This document shows, piece by piece, positions 41,616 through 52,215 of a stretch of 64,000 bases of DNA. The position numbers were made by a program, and so were the translations under genes. The stretch spans positions 124,001 to 188,000 of the forward strand of contig OX595993.1 of NCBI GenBank assembly GCA_951394045.1, written 5' to 3'. The notes under the pieces are model-generated. The model was not told the origin of the DNA. It ran no database searches and was given only the letters and a program-made list of their open reading frames with translations. The first letter of the stretch is position 1. The number at the start of each line of letters is the position of its first letter. Source of the stretch: Nitzschia sp. DOCU1 (taxonomy: Eukaryota; Bacillariophyta; Bacillariophyceae; Bacillariales; Bacillariaceae).

Positions 41616-42453
41616 ATGCCTTTGACACAACCATTCACATTGATTGTCATACTCGCCATGGTATACCTTACCGTTGGTGCAGCCTCTCTGGCTCCTACTA
41701 CCCTCAAGACCATCCTTGACAGTCTTGCTCAGGGTACGGATGAACATTTTCTTGTTGTCATTCAGGAAAATGCTCGCTCTTGGCTACCCAACAATCTGCT
41801 AGTGCAAATCCTAAAGTATTCTTCTGCTAATTCGAACATTTTGACGGTAATGGAGGCAACGTAAGTAACTGTAATTGAACAATTGTATATTATTGCGGTA
41901 TTCTTAACCATTTGGAATTTGCAGGACACGTTTTCCGTTGGTAGGACAGATGCCCGCCTTGGAATTGGAAAACTCTCCTTGTTCGTATTGCTGTGAGACT
42001 TCCAGTGGCTTCTGCAAACAGCACCAGGACCAAGTCCCTACGCTGGCCAAGTTGTTCCCGGCACAAGCAGAATTTGCCATGGACAATGCATTTGCTGCAG
42101 TGTTCTTCAGCAATTATTCCCAGACCAAAGAGGGCAACCTCCTCACCAGTGCTGGTAGACTTCCTGAGGGCTTGTGGAATTTGGTAAGAGGTTGCTTGGA
42201 ATTCTGGTTTGTTTTGGAACCATCCGACGCTCAAACTAACTGGTCAATGTTTCACATGCATTTGAATCGCCTTTTTGCTTCTCGACTGCCGACCGGTCGC
42301 CCTGGTGGTTGCAAAGAAATGAAAACTGGTGGAGGTGGAAGCTCTAGGAAGCAAATTGTTGATCGTATGAGGCGTGACCACTACTGGATTGAAATGGACG
42401 AGGATAGTAGTGAGGATAGTAGCAATGATGAAGATGTTGAAGCGGTAGTCTAG
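41616..42453 (+). CDS. two-exon gene, possible secreted or membrane protein
   Basis: ATG 41616 encodes MPLTQPFTLIVILAMVYLTV, a strongly hydrophobic leader like a signal peptide or membrane anchor. Exon 1 ends at 41860; a 64-bp intron (GTAAGT at 41861 to GCAG at 41924) leads into exon 2 (41925-42453), which keeps the frame. The product is about 257 residues, with a Cys cluster (CSYCCETSSGFCKQH), an ordered middle (EFAMDNAFAAVFFSNYSQTK) and an acidic tail. It is one of the few candidate intact non-transposon genes here. Family unknown; a start upstream in a longer transcript is possible. Confidence 0.45.
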
Positions 42454-43228
42454 GTAGTTCTCGCAAAATTCGTAAGCTTACATAATACTTTCATTGATTA
42501 TTTTTATCTAATTTTGCTAGTCTAGCTATGTGCATGATATACCAATGTCTTGCGGGACCTTAAATCGTGGCTATGAATACCCAGAGTGAGTGGCATTCCT
42601 AGAGTAACAGTTGGTCATGTTGATTGGAGTTAAGTCAATTTCATTGTCTCAAAACTGTCGGAAGTGGCTCTCTTTGTTTTCCACGAGCCTTTGAGTGTTC
42701 CACTCGGCCCCTGCATACAATCCAACCTTGATCCAACAAGCGAGTCCTCAACGAAACACCGGTACACTTGGGCCCATTCGTGCAGTTGGCGTTGATTGGT
42801 ACAATTACTCCCAGCGTCTGGCACCAGGTTTGAACATGCATCGGAGAGAAGAACATGCTCGCCCCTCATCCCATGTCCCTGGAAGTAGATCAACGATGAT
42901 AGCGTGTCTTCAGTTGTCCCGATCGTTGTACCTGTTCTTCGGCTTCATTTTTCATCTTTTCTATCTTTGTCTTGTCGTTGACTCTACCCGTGATGTTTCC
43001 CCCGATGATATTGGGACCGCCCATTAACAACCAAAAACCCGTTCCAGATATGTGCTTTATGTCCGTTCGGCTGTGGAGTTTCCCAAGGTGGGAACTGAAG
43101 CCATCTCCGAATACACAATGACTGCAGGATTTTCTGTTGTGACCCTAACAGAGTTAAAACCGAAGGCGATGGCAAATCTGATCAAGACCACGTGAAATGG
43201 GCGAGTAGGTCAAGCCGGGGAAGCCGCG
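42454..43228. other. no gene recognised
   Basis: Short frames on both strands without motifs. Confidence 0.35.
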
Positions 43229-44047
43229 TCAACTTTTTAAATTAGAAATGGCCACTGATAGAGCACACCGGCCTCGTTGGGGCACATGGTCAAATATTAC
43301 ACAACTCAATGAAAAATTAAAACAACTAGTTGTTTTTGGACTCAGCCATTTTGTCGAAGCAAAATTCTTTTGGTCCCCACTGGCACAAAGGAGACAAAAC
43401 AAGAGCTTTCGGGTTGCACCATTTAGGCACCTCCACTCCCTGATAGCAGCCAACATGTGCCTCTGCCCAACGCCTGTTGCTGTCGTCGAAGATAGGTTTT
43501 GGCCGGCCAAAACCTTTGTAGCGAGCTGGTTCTGGTACTGTAAAAGTCGCCGATGTTGCGATGGAAGCCTGTGATCACTTTCCAGGTGACTCTCTTTGTC
43601 AGTGAAGTTTATAACCATCATGGCCACACGGTTGTAAGTTGGCCTATTATCGTTGAAGGGGTCTGTGTGCTCAGTTCCTCGATGGCCCAAGGTGAGATTC
43701 AACAACTGTAATGTAATAATTTTGACATTGGACCTTTTAGAGAAAAAGAAGTTGGGAAGTGCCTTTGCATATTCCTTGTAGCGCTTGCTATTGATATTGA
43801 CCAGTAAGCACATCTCCTCTGAAATTGCCTTTGCCATTGGGCAAATTAGGTCTTCATCTTTTTGATAGCTATGGTGTAGAACGTGACTGAAAAAACTAAT
43901 TTCAACTGTGCACCATGCGATCTGAAGTAGCTTTTGGCAGTCCACAAGGTTCCTCCACGATGACATTTGGCAGTAAAAGCATTTGATTTTGTTAGGCTTG
44001 GTGGTCAAAACCCTCTTCAGAAACATGGTAGCAAGTTCCGAAGCCAT
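43229..44047 (-). pseudogene. decayed paralogue of transposon gene A
   Basis: The minus frame contains ITLQLLNLTLGHRGTEHTDP and NDNRPTYNRVAMMVINFTDK. These align with VTVQLLNLTRGDTGLEQKDE and the following SSYDRVFCKLFYFTDSK of gene A (about 50750-50880). After a one-base shift near 43583 the alignment continues (KVITGFHRNIGDFYS versus KVLTSFRKRIGDFYS). So this is the same family but much more diverged than copies D and T1. It carries an HTD triplet where T1 has QKD. Frameshifts make it inactive. Confidence 0.6.
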
Positions 44048-44299
44048 CTGTATGACGTAGCATTTCTAGATGGTCCTCCGAAGTAATACATTTGAACTTA
44101 TACTTGACATGGCGTTTGATCTTTCATTGTCAAACAAACCACATGCAAACTTGTGCAACCTCTTCATCATCTTGGTCCATTTCACCATATTTAAGGAAAG
44201 GACAATGCCTTTGCTAAATACCATGGTGCGATTGGAGAGCAAGAGTGGAGAATAGTCTATTTAATAGCAATACAATTTGTCAACTACACTGTCGGCAGG

Positions 44300-44557
44300 A
44301 TGAAACGGGCTTCACATTTTGGTGATCCGATTGGATTGGTTTCTCGTGGTGATATCCAAAAGCCGCCAGCACAGCTGGATGCTGGATGGCAAAAACCACC
44401 TGTTATCCTGGGCTCTAAGCATGTTATGACCACAACGTATTTTGATGCTAATCTCTGTCACAACATGACTACAGGAAAGTCTGTTACAGGAATTCTCCAT
44501 TTCACAAACAAGACTCCAATCGACTACTTCTCCGAGAAGCATCTTCCTTGGATTTAC
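44300..44557 (+). pseudogene. pol: Ty1/copia RNase H fragment
   Basis: Encodes YFDANLCHNMTTGKSVTGIL and TPIDYFSEKH, the conserved start of the copia RNase H domain (Y.DA.L.HD..TGRSVTG). The domain breaks off at about 44540, where a different Cys-rich sequence begins. A relic in opposite orientation to the copia gag at 38940-39470. Confidence 0.65.
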
Positions 44558-44700
44558 ATTGCCTCAAATTAATACATGACAAGCTACCAACAAAATCATT
44601 CAATTCCAAGATGGAGTTGTGGACCACTGGGGATTGTCCCCACTGTTGGTTCACAGAAACATTCGACCATCTCATACAGTGTCCCCACCCCGTATCTGCC
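44558..44700 (+). pseudogene. LINE-tail-like zinc motif fragment
   Basis: KLIHDKLPTKSFNSK followed by CPHCWFTETFDHLIQCPHP resembles the C-terminal Cys/His module of the LINE frames at 1-877 and 35149-35863 (LLPTGxRLHRR, CPxCxxxDETxDHxFQC). It is directly fused to the copia fragment. Similarity is limited to this module. Confidence 0.45.
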
Positions 44701-44949
44701 ACCTTTCGGACCCAAGTTATCGTATCGATCAACACATTGGACTATGGGCTCAGGTTGCTGCTGCTGAAGCTTTCACAGCAGTCTTGTACCTGCCCACCAA
44801 TATCACCATCCAAGAACACTCCCACGAAGCAATGGTTGTTTGGCCCACTCTTGAGTATCCCTCAACAATTCCCAAATCCACTGCCCCCCTTGTTGTCCCA
44901 CCACGCATTCGAGTGCTCCCACCACTCCCTACCAACCGCCATGCACCAC

Positions 44950-45617
44950 CAATGGGACTGCTAGACTGCAGTCAGTTTTTCAAAGTCAGTTTTGGAAAGG
45001 AATATCCAAGAAGCATATTGTTTGTCGACAAGCATCACTTGGATTGCCGGGATGATGTGCAGTGTTGGCAGGCATTATAGAAACTGTACATTGGCTTCCA
45101 AAATGATGAACAAATTGGAGTGGTTGACAGATTGGAAATCAACCCACATTACCAAGTAAGGCTGGTTGACCTGCAAAAGTTCCTTCTTGGCTCTCCTCTT
45201 AAGGACAAGGTGAAGATCTTTGGATTTCAAATTGAATTCCAAGACCACTTCATTCAAGTACACAGCATTTCAGGAAATGCAATGCTAGGAGTTCCATGGG
45301 AACCAACAATTGCAATCCTCAAGGACAAGGTAGCATCAAGTACCACCAAACCAACTATCCACCAAAAGGTTCATGTGGATGTTGGCTATACATCCAAACT
45401 TTCCACCAAATGCCACAAAGGTTGTTCCTTGGGACTTACAAGGTCAAATAAACTGAAGGCAACGAAGACTGATGAAATCCACTGTTGCAATATTGTCCAC
45501 TCTTTCAATGACCCAACTAGGACCAAAGATTTCTATAAGAATCTTGGTGAAGCAGTTCTTTCAACCAGTGCAGTTAGAACTGACACAGAAGAATTGGTCA
45601 ACAGGCTAGCAACATGA
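44950..45617 (+). pseudogene. unknown protein, one internal stop
   Basis: A frame from about 45120 (INPHYQVRLVDLQKFLLG; KVKIFGFQIEFQDHFIQVHS) runs to TGA 45615-45617. A similar-quality frame precedes it (SILFVDKHHLDCRDDVQCW) and ends in a stop at about 45078. No family is recognised. It is probably a relic. Confidence 0.3.
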
Positions 45618-46230
45618 GGACTCAAACATTGGCAAAACCTACAGATGCTTGATCTATGCAACAAAGCAATCAATTCGCCTACGAGAATGCTACCAATCTT
45701 ATACATGCTGGAGAAATTTCCTCGTATGCTAACTCTCAATCTGAATGCAAACAGAGAACTCTTGATCGTAACCACCACCCTGCTTGTGAATCTGATCACC
45801 TATATTCTGGCTCTTCCATCCCTGCCTTACTTGTGCAATGGCACATCTATTATCTGTGCCATGATACAACTGTCCCATGCTCCAACCCAATCCCTAATCC
45901 TAACCCTAATGGCTCCCGTACGTTTCCTCACCCCGAACTCAACGCTCCTTGCATCATCACTCCAGGGGTCAACGGTCATAATCACACTCGTTTGCCATCC
46001 TTCCACACATTTCCCCTCTCACCTCCCTCCCAACAACAACAGGCCTCGCTCCAATAATAACAACTCAATTGTTAGCTCCCAACCCCAAGAACCTCTTAGG
46101 CGTTGCTTGAAGGAGTTCGTGTCACACTTTCTGGGATTGCATTGAAGCGCACCAACCCATGCCAGTACCATCCTACCCAATTGTTTTCTAACCATGGAAA
46201 CCCTACGAAGTCCCTAGCCCAACTACAAAA

Positions 46231-46452
46231 GTGGTTGGTGGCAGAGCACACTTGAACAAAAGAGTCGTGAGTGATACAGATGTAGAGACAATGGGGTTGG
46301 TTGGTAAGAAGAACAAGGAAGACTTACCATTTTTATCCAAAAACAGCAGCCGCTGCTTTCCTCATTTCCTTGCAGATGCAGCAGTTGCTTTGCCCTTTGT
46401 TGACTTCGACGGTGATAAAGAATTAATTTGGCAATGGATAGGTGCCAAATGA
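46231..46452 (+). CDS. possible small unknown protein
   Basis: 73 codons with a plausible globular C-terminus (FPHFLADAAVALPFVDFDGD). No homologue is recognised. The 45618-46230 gap holds only C-rich non-coding sequence. Confidence 0.2.
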   Translation: MVGGRAHLNKRVVSDTDVETMGLVGKKNKEDLPFLSKNSSRCFPHFLADAAVALPFVDFDGDKELIWQWIGAK

Positions 46453-46548
46453 ATGGATGCCAATGAATCCAAATAACCTCAAAGATCTTTCTTTGTAGCC
46501 ATTGTTATTTGGAGCAACAATCAGAGAAGGAATTCACAATCAACAACA

Positions 46549-46857
46549 ATGTTAATGACGAAATCTCCGCCTTCTGGACTGGTAGTGGTTTCTCATAGAA
46601 AAAGTCCATGCTTCTCCTGTATTCAGCAGAGCTGGAGGGAGAACAGTGGATATTTTCTACAAGGAAGAACTACCAGTGGCCTACAGCAGTGCAGAATCTG
46701 CCTGGATGTGATGCAACTCGAAGGGAATTTTATGGTGTGTGAATGGTGTGTGGTATTAGTGGTGAAATGCCATGGGGAGGATTGGCATCCATGGTATCCC
46801 CCCATTGATACAGGAAAAACCAGTGTAAATACTGAAAAACCCAGTGTAAGTACTTAA
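46549..46857 (+). CDS. possible small Cys-rich protein (102 aa)
   Basis: ATG 46549; contains CRICLDVMQLEGNFMVCEWC, which recalls RING or PHD-type zinc spacing but is too short to assign. It may be a fragment. Confidence 0.25.
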   Translation: MLMTKSPPSGLVVVSHRKSPCFSCIQQSWRENSGYFLQGRTTSGLQQCRICLDVMQLEGNFMVCEWCVVLVVKCHGEDWHPWYPPIDTGKTSVNTEKPSVST

Positions 46858-47341
46858 AATATAAGTTTTAAATTGGTAATTGGGAACAGGGGGGTTGAAA
46901 TTGTCAACTTCAAGTTGAAGTTTACAGTCTGGGGAAAGTCTATTGAGACTAGCCAACCTGGGTCTACCAAATCAGTGGGTTTTGCACTGTGACTTGCAGT
47001 TTATGGGGACATTTGCAGTTTATGGGGGGACATTTGGGGATTATGAGTCTGGGTGCAGAATATATACCGATGGAAAAGCCAAATAGTGCAAATACTCAGG
47101 ATTATTGATTATAGCCCTAGAGCGAGTGATATATGCCAGTATTAGGGGGAAACTTTGGATGGGGCCAGGCGGGGGCCTTTTCCAGGGGTCTAGATGTACC
47201 CTACCAACAGGCCAAATCCAGCCTCCCTGCACCGGGACACAACGTACTGACAACCTAAGTGACCTATGGTCATAAGGATGGATCTGGAAGTGGTCGCCCT
47301 TACTGATACAACTCTTGTTGACCTGTCCAGCTATTAGCTGA
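46858..47341. other. no gene recognised
   Basis: Non-coding; may hold a diverged gypsy-1-type LTR body leading into 47342. Confidence 0.3.
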
Positions 47342-47472
47342 AGTGAAAGACGTTCACAGTGAACGTCGTTATATCTACATGGTCACCCCCGGGATAGGGC
47401 ACAGTTTTAAAACTCCCGTCTATGCATGAAGACGGCATACAGCAACCACGACTACATGAAGTAAGTCACATT
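47342..47472 (+). pseudogene. gag: gypsy-1-like LTR end and gag start, interrupted by T1
   Basis: CACCCCCGGGATAGGGCA at about 47384-47401 is the gypsy-1 LTR end. It is preceded by the perfect palindrome GACGTTCACAGTGAACGTC (about 47347-47365) and followed by CAGTTTTAAAACTCCCG and a gag ATG (47427). Gag is interrupted at 47473 by T1 and resumes at 58428 for about 40 bp (MQAAHVNPPV). Divergence from 30114 is clear, so this is an older copy. Confidence 0.65.
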
Positions 47473-47486
47473 CATCTGGACCCCCA
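47473..47486 (+). repeat. T1 left terminal inverted repeat
   Basis: CATCTGGACCCCCA, shared with 21762 (copy D) and 61770 (T2). Confidence 0.85.
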
Positions 47487-48151
47487 GAAAACGGGTTCTG
47501 ATGGGGCATCTCTAAATTAAGGCTGGATATACTCGTGCCTGGCGTGCGCCAGTCCCGCACACGTCATCCATCATGGGGACCGATGGCGAATTTTGAACTT
47601 TAAAAATTAACCCCCTAATTGAACTTCAACATCCCCCAAGAATATCGGAATTATGTACACAAAATTGCAGAGTCAAACAGGACTTCTCTATTCCAATCAG
47701 AATGGAAAGATTCCCAGCGGCGAACCTTCCATTCTTACGGGTAACTCGCCCATTCCAATGGAAATTACTAAATTCTCCGCCAATTTTCCACTCGAAACCA
47801 GAATTTGCCAAGCGTCCATTGGACTTTCCCTTCCAAGTGGCACTTTACCACCTCGGGCCTAAATATTTTATCTGACCTACAAGTACCGTAGTAGTAATTC
47901 TACGTGTGAAATACTTCTACCAAGAATGCCCCGAATTTCCACCACGAATGCAGAACTTCGGGCGCTCACAAATTTGCATGGGTGGGGACATTCCCCAGTA
48001 CTGGAGCTGTGTAGAATAACTAGTAGCGAGACACCATTGAAAAACACAAATATCCATGATTTGTACGGCGCTATGGTCTCTCGCTACATCTTTTTCTACC
48101 CACGCCCAGTACAACACAATATTTCCCACCGCTGCCATTTAGATCATCACC

Positions 48152-51100
48152 ATGGCAACTTCGGGCACCACCCTACGTTTCAAACTCGACCAAGCATTCG
48201 AAGAAGCCCTACTACTACATGGGGATCTTCTATGCGACGGTTGTTTTCGTCCCGGTGGCCCGAAGGAGAAAAAGAAAGCCTCCAAACCATCATCTCCTGT
48301 TTCCCCTGCCATTCCCTCTGTTGTTGGCCAGAAGATTCTCAATCTCTGGTCAGCAGATGAATTATGCAACAACTCGCTGCTTCAGGGTAAAGTCAATCTT
48401 TTCTCCAATGGCACCGAAGACTTCGAACTCTCGCACTCATACAAGCGTGTTATCGAGACCCCAAAGGACAAGAAGCAGTCGAGCCACCTACTGGGCCTTC
48501 TGCAGAACAAACCTTCGGGCCGGTTGATTGTTGCGTCGGTTAATTGTTTCAGCCGACGGAAGACCCGTCACTTCTTCCGTGACGCTCTCTACCTTTGCTC
48601 TGTATCCAAATTCCTTAGTCTTCGTGGGTGGAATGCGTCTGTTGGCGACAATGGCGTCGTCAGTATCTCCTACTCCAGAATCAACGACTGCCTCGAGATG
48701 CTGGGCACAGAGGGTGCTGACAACTACTGTTGCATCTCGCACATGATGGACAGCTTGTTCCGGATGCTTCACTCTTCGGATCTACTTCTACCAACAAAAA
48801 ACCAAACAATCACCCTCAGCACTGCAAGCGCATGCCTAACAGCTGAAGAAGAAAGGCATCAAATGCGGGGTCGATAGCGGCAACAGCGGCAACAATAGCA
48901 GCAACAGCGGCGATGATTGCGACGACAATGGCAACGATAGCAGCAACAGCAACGATGATTGCGACAAGGACGGCAACGATAACAGCAACAGCGACGATGA
49001 TTGCGACGACGATGGCAACAATAGCGGCAATGGCGTCGACGACAGCGGACCCAAGAAGCATATTGATTTCAACGATTACGGGGACAACGACGACGACAGT
49101 GGCAACGACAGGGATGACAGCGACAGTGGCAACAAAAGGGATGCAGATGCAAGGGACGGCAATGATAGTGCTAGCGGCGATGATGGTGATGACTTTGATA
49201 GTGCTAGCGATGATGCCGAAGGCGATGAAGAGGATAATGCTAGCGATGATGACGACAGAGAAGAAAGCAACAACGACCCACTGCTACAATTCCGTACGAC
49301 CACTCATACCTCTGCCAAGTGTCATGATGCATGTCTTATTGACATTCATCAACGCAATTCAGCTTTTCAAAAGCTGTTGAGGTATCAGCAGTCGCTACAG
49401 ATGGGGCTGCAAGCGGTCGAAGTTACATTTTGTTTTCTCGACGCCCGCTACAAGAAGGACATAGAATTCATGGAGAAACTTTTTCTCCTAATATTTGGTC
49501 ATTGCGGAACACGGCGGCAGATGCTAGAAGGTATGTTCCATCTACATTCACTTACCTCTACCTTTTTGATACTCACTTCTGTTTTCTTTTAAAGGTGTTC
49601 AAGATCTTTTTATGTTGATTAAGAACGACTCTGATTCCAAAGACGAACGCAAGAGGGCCACTCTACTTCAGTGGATAGCCGAGTGTCCACGCAAGATCCT
49701 TCAGAGGTTGAGCAAGTTAAATTCTAAGAAGAATTTTAACTCATACATCGACTCCCTCAATTCCGATCTCCGAACCAACTTTATCAGAGGCAACGCCCTT
49801 GTATCCCGTCGGAAAAGGGCTCCTCTGTCCAAGTACCGGAACCCATCGATGCCTGTCAATGCCGCCGCCAGCCACGCCAGTGCCATCAAGCAGAATCCAA
49901 CTCTTCCTGTTTCAGTTGCGGAGCTTCTAGAAAGTAGTCCCTACTTCTACAAACCAGGAGACGAGGGTAAATTGTCAAGTCCACAAAAGCTCAGTCCGGT
50001 TTCGACCGTGCCACACCCAGATCGACAAGAACACGACAAGGTCGGCCGTCGCTTCTCCCTGACGGCAACAGATTCGGCTAATTTGACTTTTCGGCTGTCG
50101 ACCATGGACGAGGTTGCAGCCATCAATCACAGGCTTGTACTTCACCTGCCAGGTCACACGGTGTACCTCTACCACAATGTCTTGGAAGTGTACTTGACTT
50201 TCGGGCTACATGAAGTTCTCCATCAAATCGAAAATGTGGGCCCATTCTCCCAGGCTTCCTACCAACAATCTCATCCACCATTCAAAACTTCTGGAGCCAG
50301 TACTTGGCTAACTCCCCACGGGACCGAGCAGGGTTATCCAGGTAGGTTTGTCGTCGTGCATCCACAGTCCGAAATCTACGACAATAATTTTGGCGGTGAC
50401 CTTTTCAAGTTTCCAGTCGATCGCCTCTTCAGTGTTTTACTGCAGCATCCAGCATCGGATAAATCTTGCGCCGATGGTGGCTACCGTCTTGATTTCGGAT
50501 GTGCAGGTCAGGATACTGATCTTTCAACCGGGCGCCCAGCTAGTTTGGTTGGGCACAGCTATCTCCTACAGCACCTGGATGGCGAGTTGTTTCGGTCGTT
50601 CGTGGGGAAGATTGTCAGCGGATTATCTAAGGCAGCCGACGACATGACAGCTTTGCTAGACCGGCCCCATGTTGTCAACGAAACCTGCTACCAGGAGTTT
50701 GGTCAAGTCCTGCAACATTTTCTGTTTGCCGACCTCTGCCTACTCGAATGGGTGACTGTGCAACTGTTGAACCTAACCAGGGGGGACACAGGTCTGGAAC
50801 AAAAGGATGAGTACAACCATCCTCGCTCTTCCTACGACCGTGTTTTTTGCAAATTGTTTTATTTTACGGATTCTAAGAGTGACTTGTGGTCTTTCAAAGT
50901 TCTCACCTCCTTTCGCAAGCGAATCGGCGACTTTTATTCGTCAAAAGCTTCCATCATTGGCGGTCTTCTCGATAACGTGCGAGCGCTGATGTCGCAGGTT
51001 GATTCGGCGTACCAACGATTGTTCAACCGGTACAATGGTTGTATAATGCCGGTAACCTATCCAACGTGGAATAATCTTTGGCCTTTTTTCCTTGACGCAG

Positions 51101-52056
51101 ATTTCCCGTGGGAGCCTGCTTTGGATAGTAGACTGGGACACAAGACCTTCAGTATTCCCACTGGCCTAAGTCGCGGGCTCTGGATGTCGGCTGCCTTGTC
51201 ATCAATCTATTGGCTGTCCCCCGGGATGGATCTATGTGGCATGGTTGAGCTGATTATTGTTTTGTCGTGGCAGAACTCATTTCATTGTTTCTACCACATC
51301 TGTTCTAAAATGCAGATCCGTCGGGGCGACCGCCCAATCTACCTCTACCACACGATTGCGAGACAGGAGTTCTTTGAAGAGGACAAGTTGGATGGACAAG
51401 AAATGTATGGTGGCAAGGAGCCACGTTATTCCACGACTTCTGTGAACTTCATCGAACTATTTGGAGATATGCTTGCCCCAAAGGAGGGCCCTTTGGACTT
51501 CGTGATTGAATGCGTTTTGGAGATGCTGTCGCAAGTCAACCGCATCGTGGCAGATGCCAAAGATGGAAACTCTGGTATTGTGGGTGGACCAAACCTGAGC
51601 CGTGGAGATGTACTTTCCTGCGTCTCTGCCATCCGCGACAAGATCTCGGCTGGCTGCCGCTGTCAACTCGGGGTATTCCGACTCATGCTAGTCCTTGAGG
51701 CTTGCGCACACTTGGGGGTGGTTCTGTTGCCAAGCCCACTTCTGCACCAGCTTTTTGTTCCTGTTCCCAGCAGTGGGTCGTACGAGCATCTGAAGATGAA
51801 CGGAGTCAAGGACCAAGAGGTTGAATGGGTGACACGAGAGATAGCCATGGAGTTGTCCACTGCCGACTTTCCGATATTTGTCAACGGTGCGGAAGTGGCA
51901 TTATGTGAGAGCCAGGAGCGCCGCCTTCATGTTATCAACGATTCTTACATGTTTGGTCAGTCGATCTTCTTAATGGACAGGGATGGAATCCCTCATATTC
52001 GAAAGTTTGGAAGGGGAAACGATTGGACCAAGGTTGAACAACTATATAGTAAATAA
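48152..52056 (+). pseudogene. T1 gene A: large protein with an acidic Asp/Asn/Ser/Gly tract
   Basis: ATG 48152 (MATSGTTLRFKLDQAFEEAL) opens about 240 codons. After a frame change at about 48780-48845 (unexplained; copy D is in one frame here), an acidic low-complexity tract (48855-49270) leads to IHQRNSAFQKLLRYQQ. A 64-bp intron (49531-49594, GTATG...AAAG) joins to an exon coding about 820 residues, ending TAA 52056. Recognisable cores are FGGDLFKFPVDRLFSVLL, VTVQLLNLTRGDTG and SFRKRIGDFY. A paralogue at 43229-44047 has HTD where this has QKD, so a distant 2-oxoglutarate-oxygenase-like fold is conceivable but unproven. Function unknown. Confidence 0.6.
49531..49594 (+). other. intron in T1 gene A
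   Basis: GTATGT donor, pyrimidine-rich tract and AAAG acceptor; removal keeps the frame (LEG-VQDLF). The homologous site in copy D is at 23211-23284. Confidence 0.65.
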
Positions 52057-52215
52057 TCTGGAGCTAGGTCGGTACGTTACCGGTATGTACAAAACTGATC
52101 AGGCTTGTCTTGAAAATTGTATGTTGTCCTTCTAACAGAGATCCACTACCCTTTAATCTACTTCTTCTTCTTCCATCCAGTTCGAATCGTCAACGTAGTA
52201 TTTCAGCCATTGCCC

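Noticed and set aside
45885..45912. CCCTAA-like run suggesting a telomere
   Set aside because: Only about three imperfect units within C-rich sequence; far too short and internal.
49612..52056. Gene A as a known transposase
   Set aside because: No DDE-type spacing or zinc-binding region is evident; gene B is the better transposase candidate.
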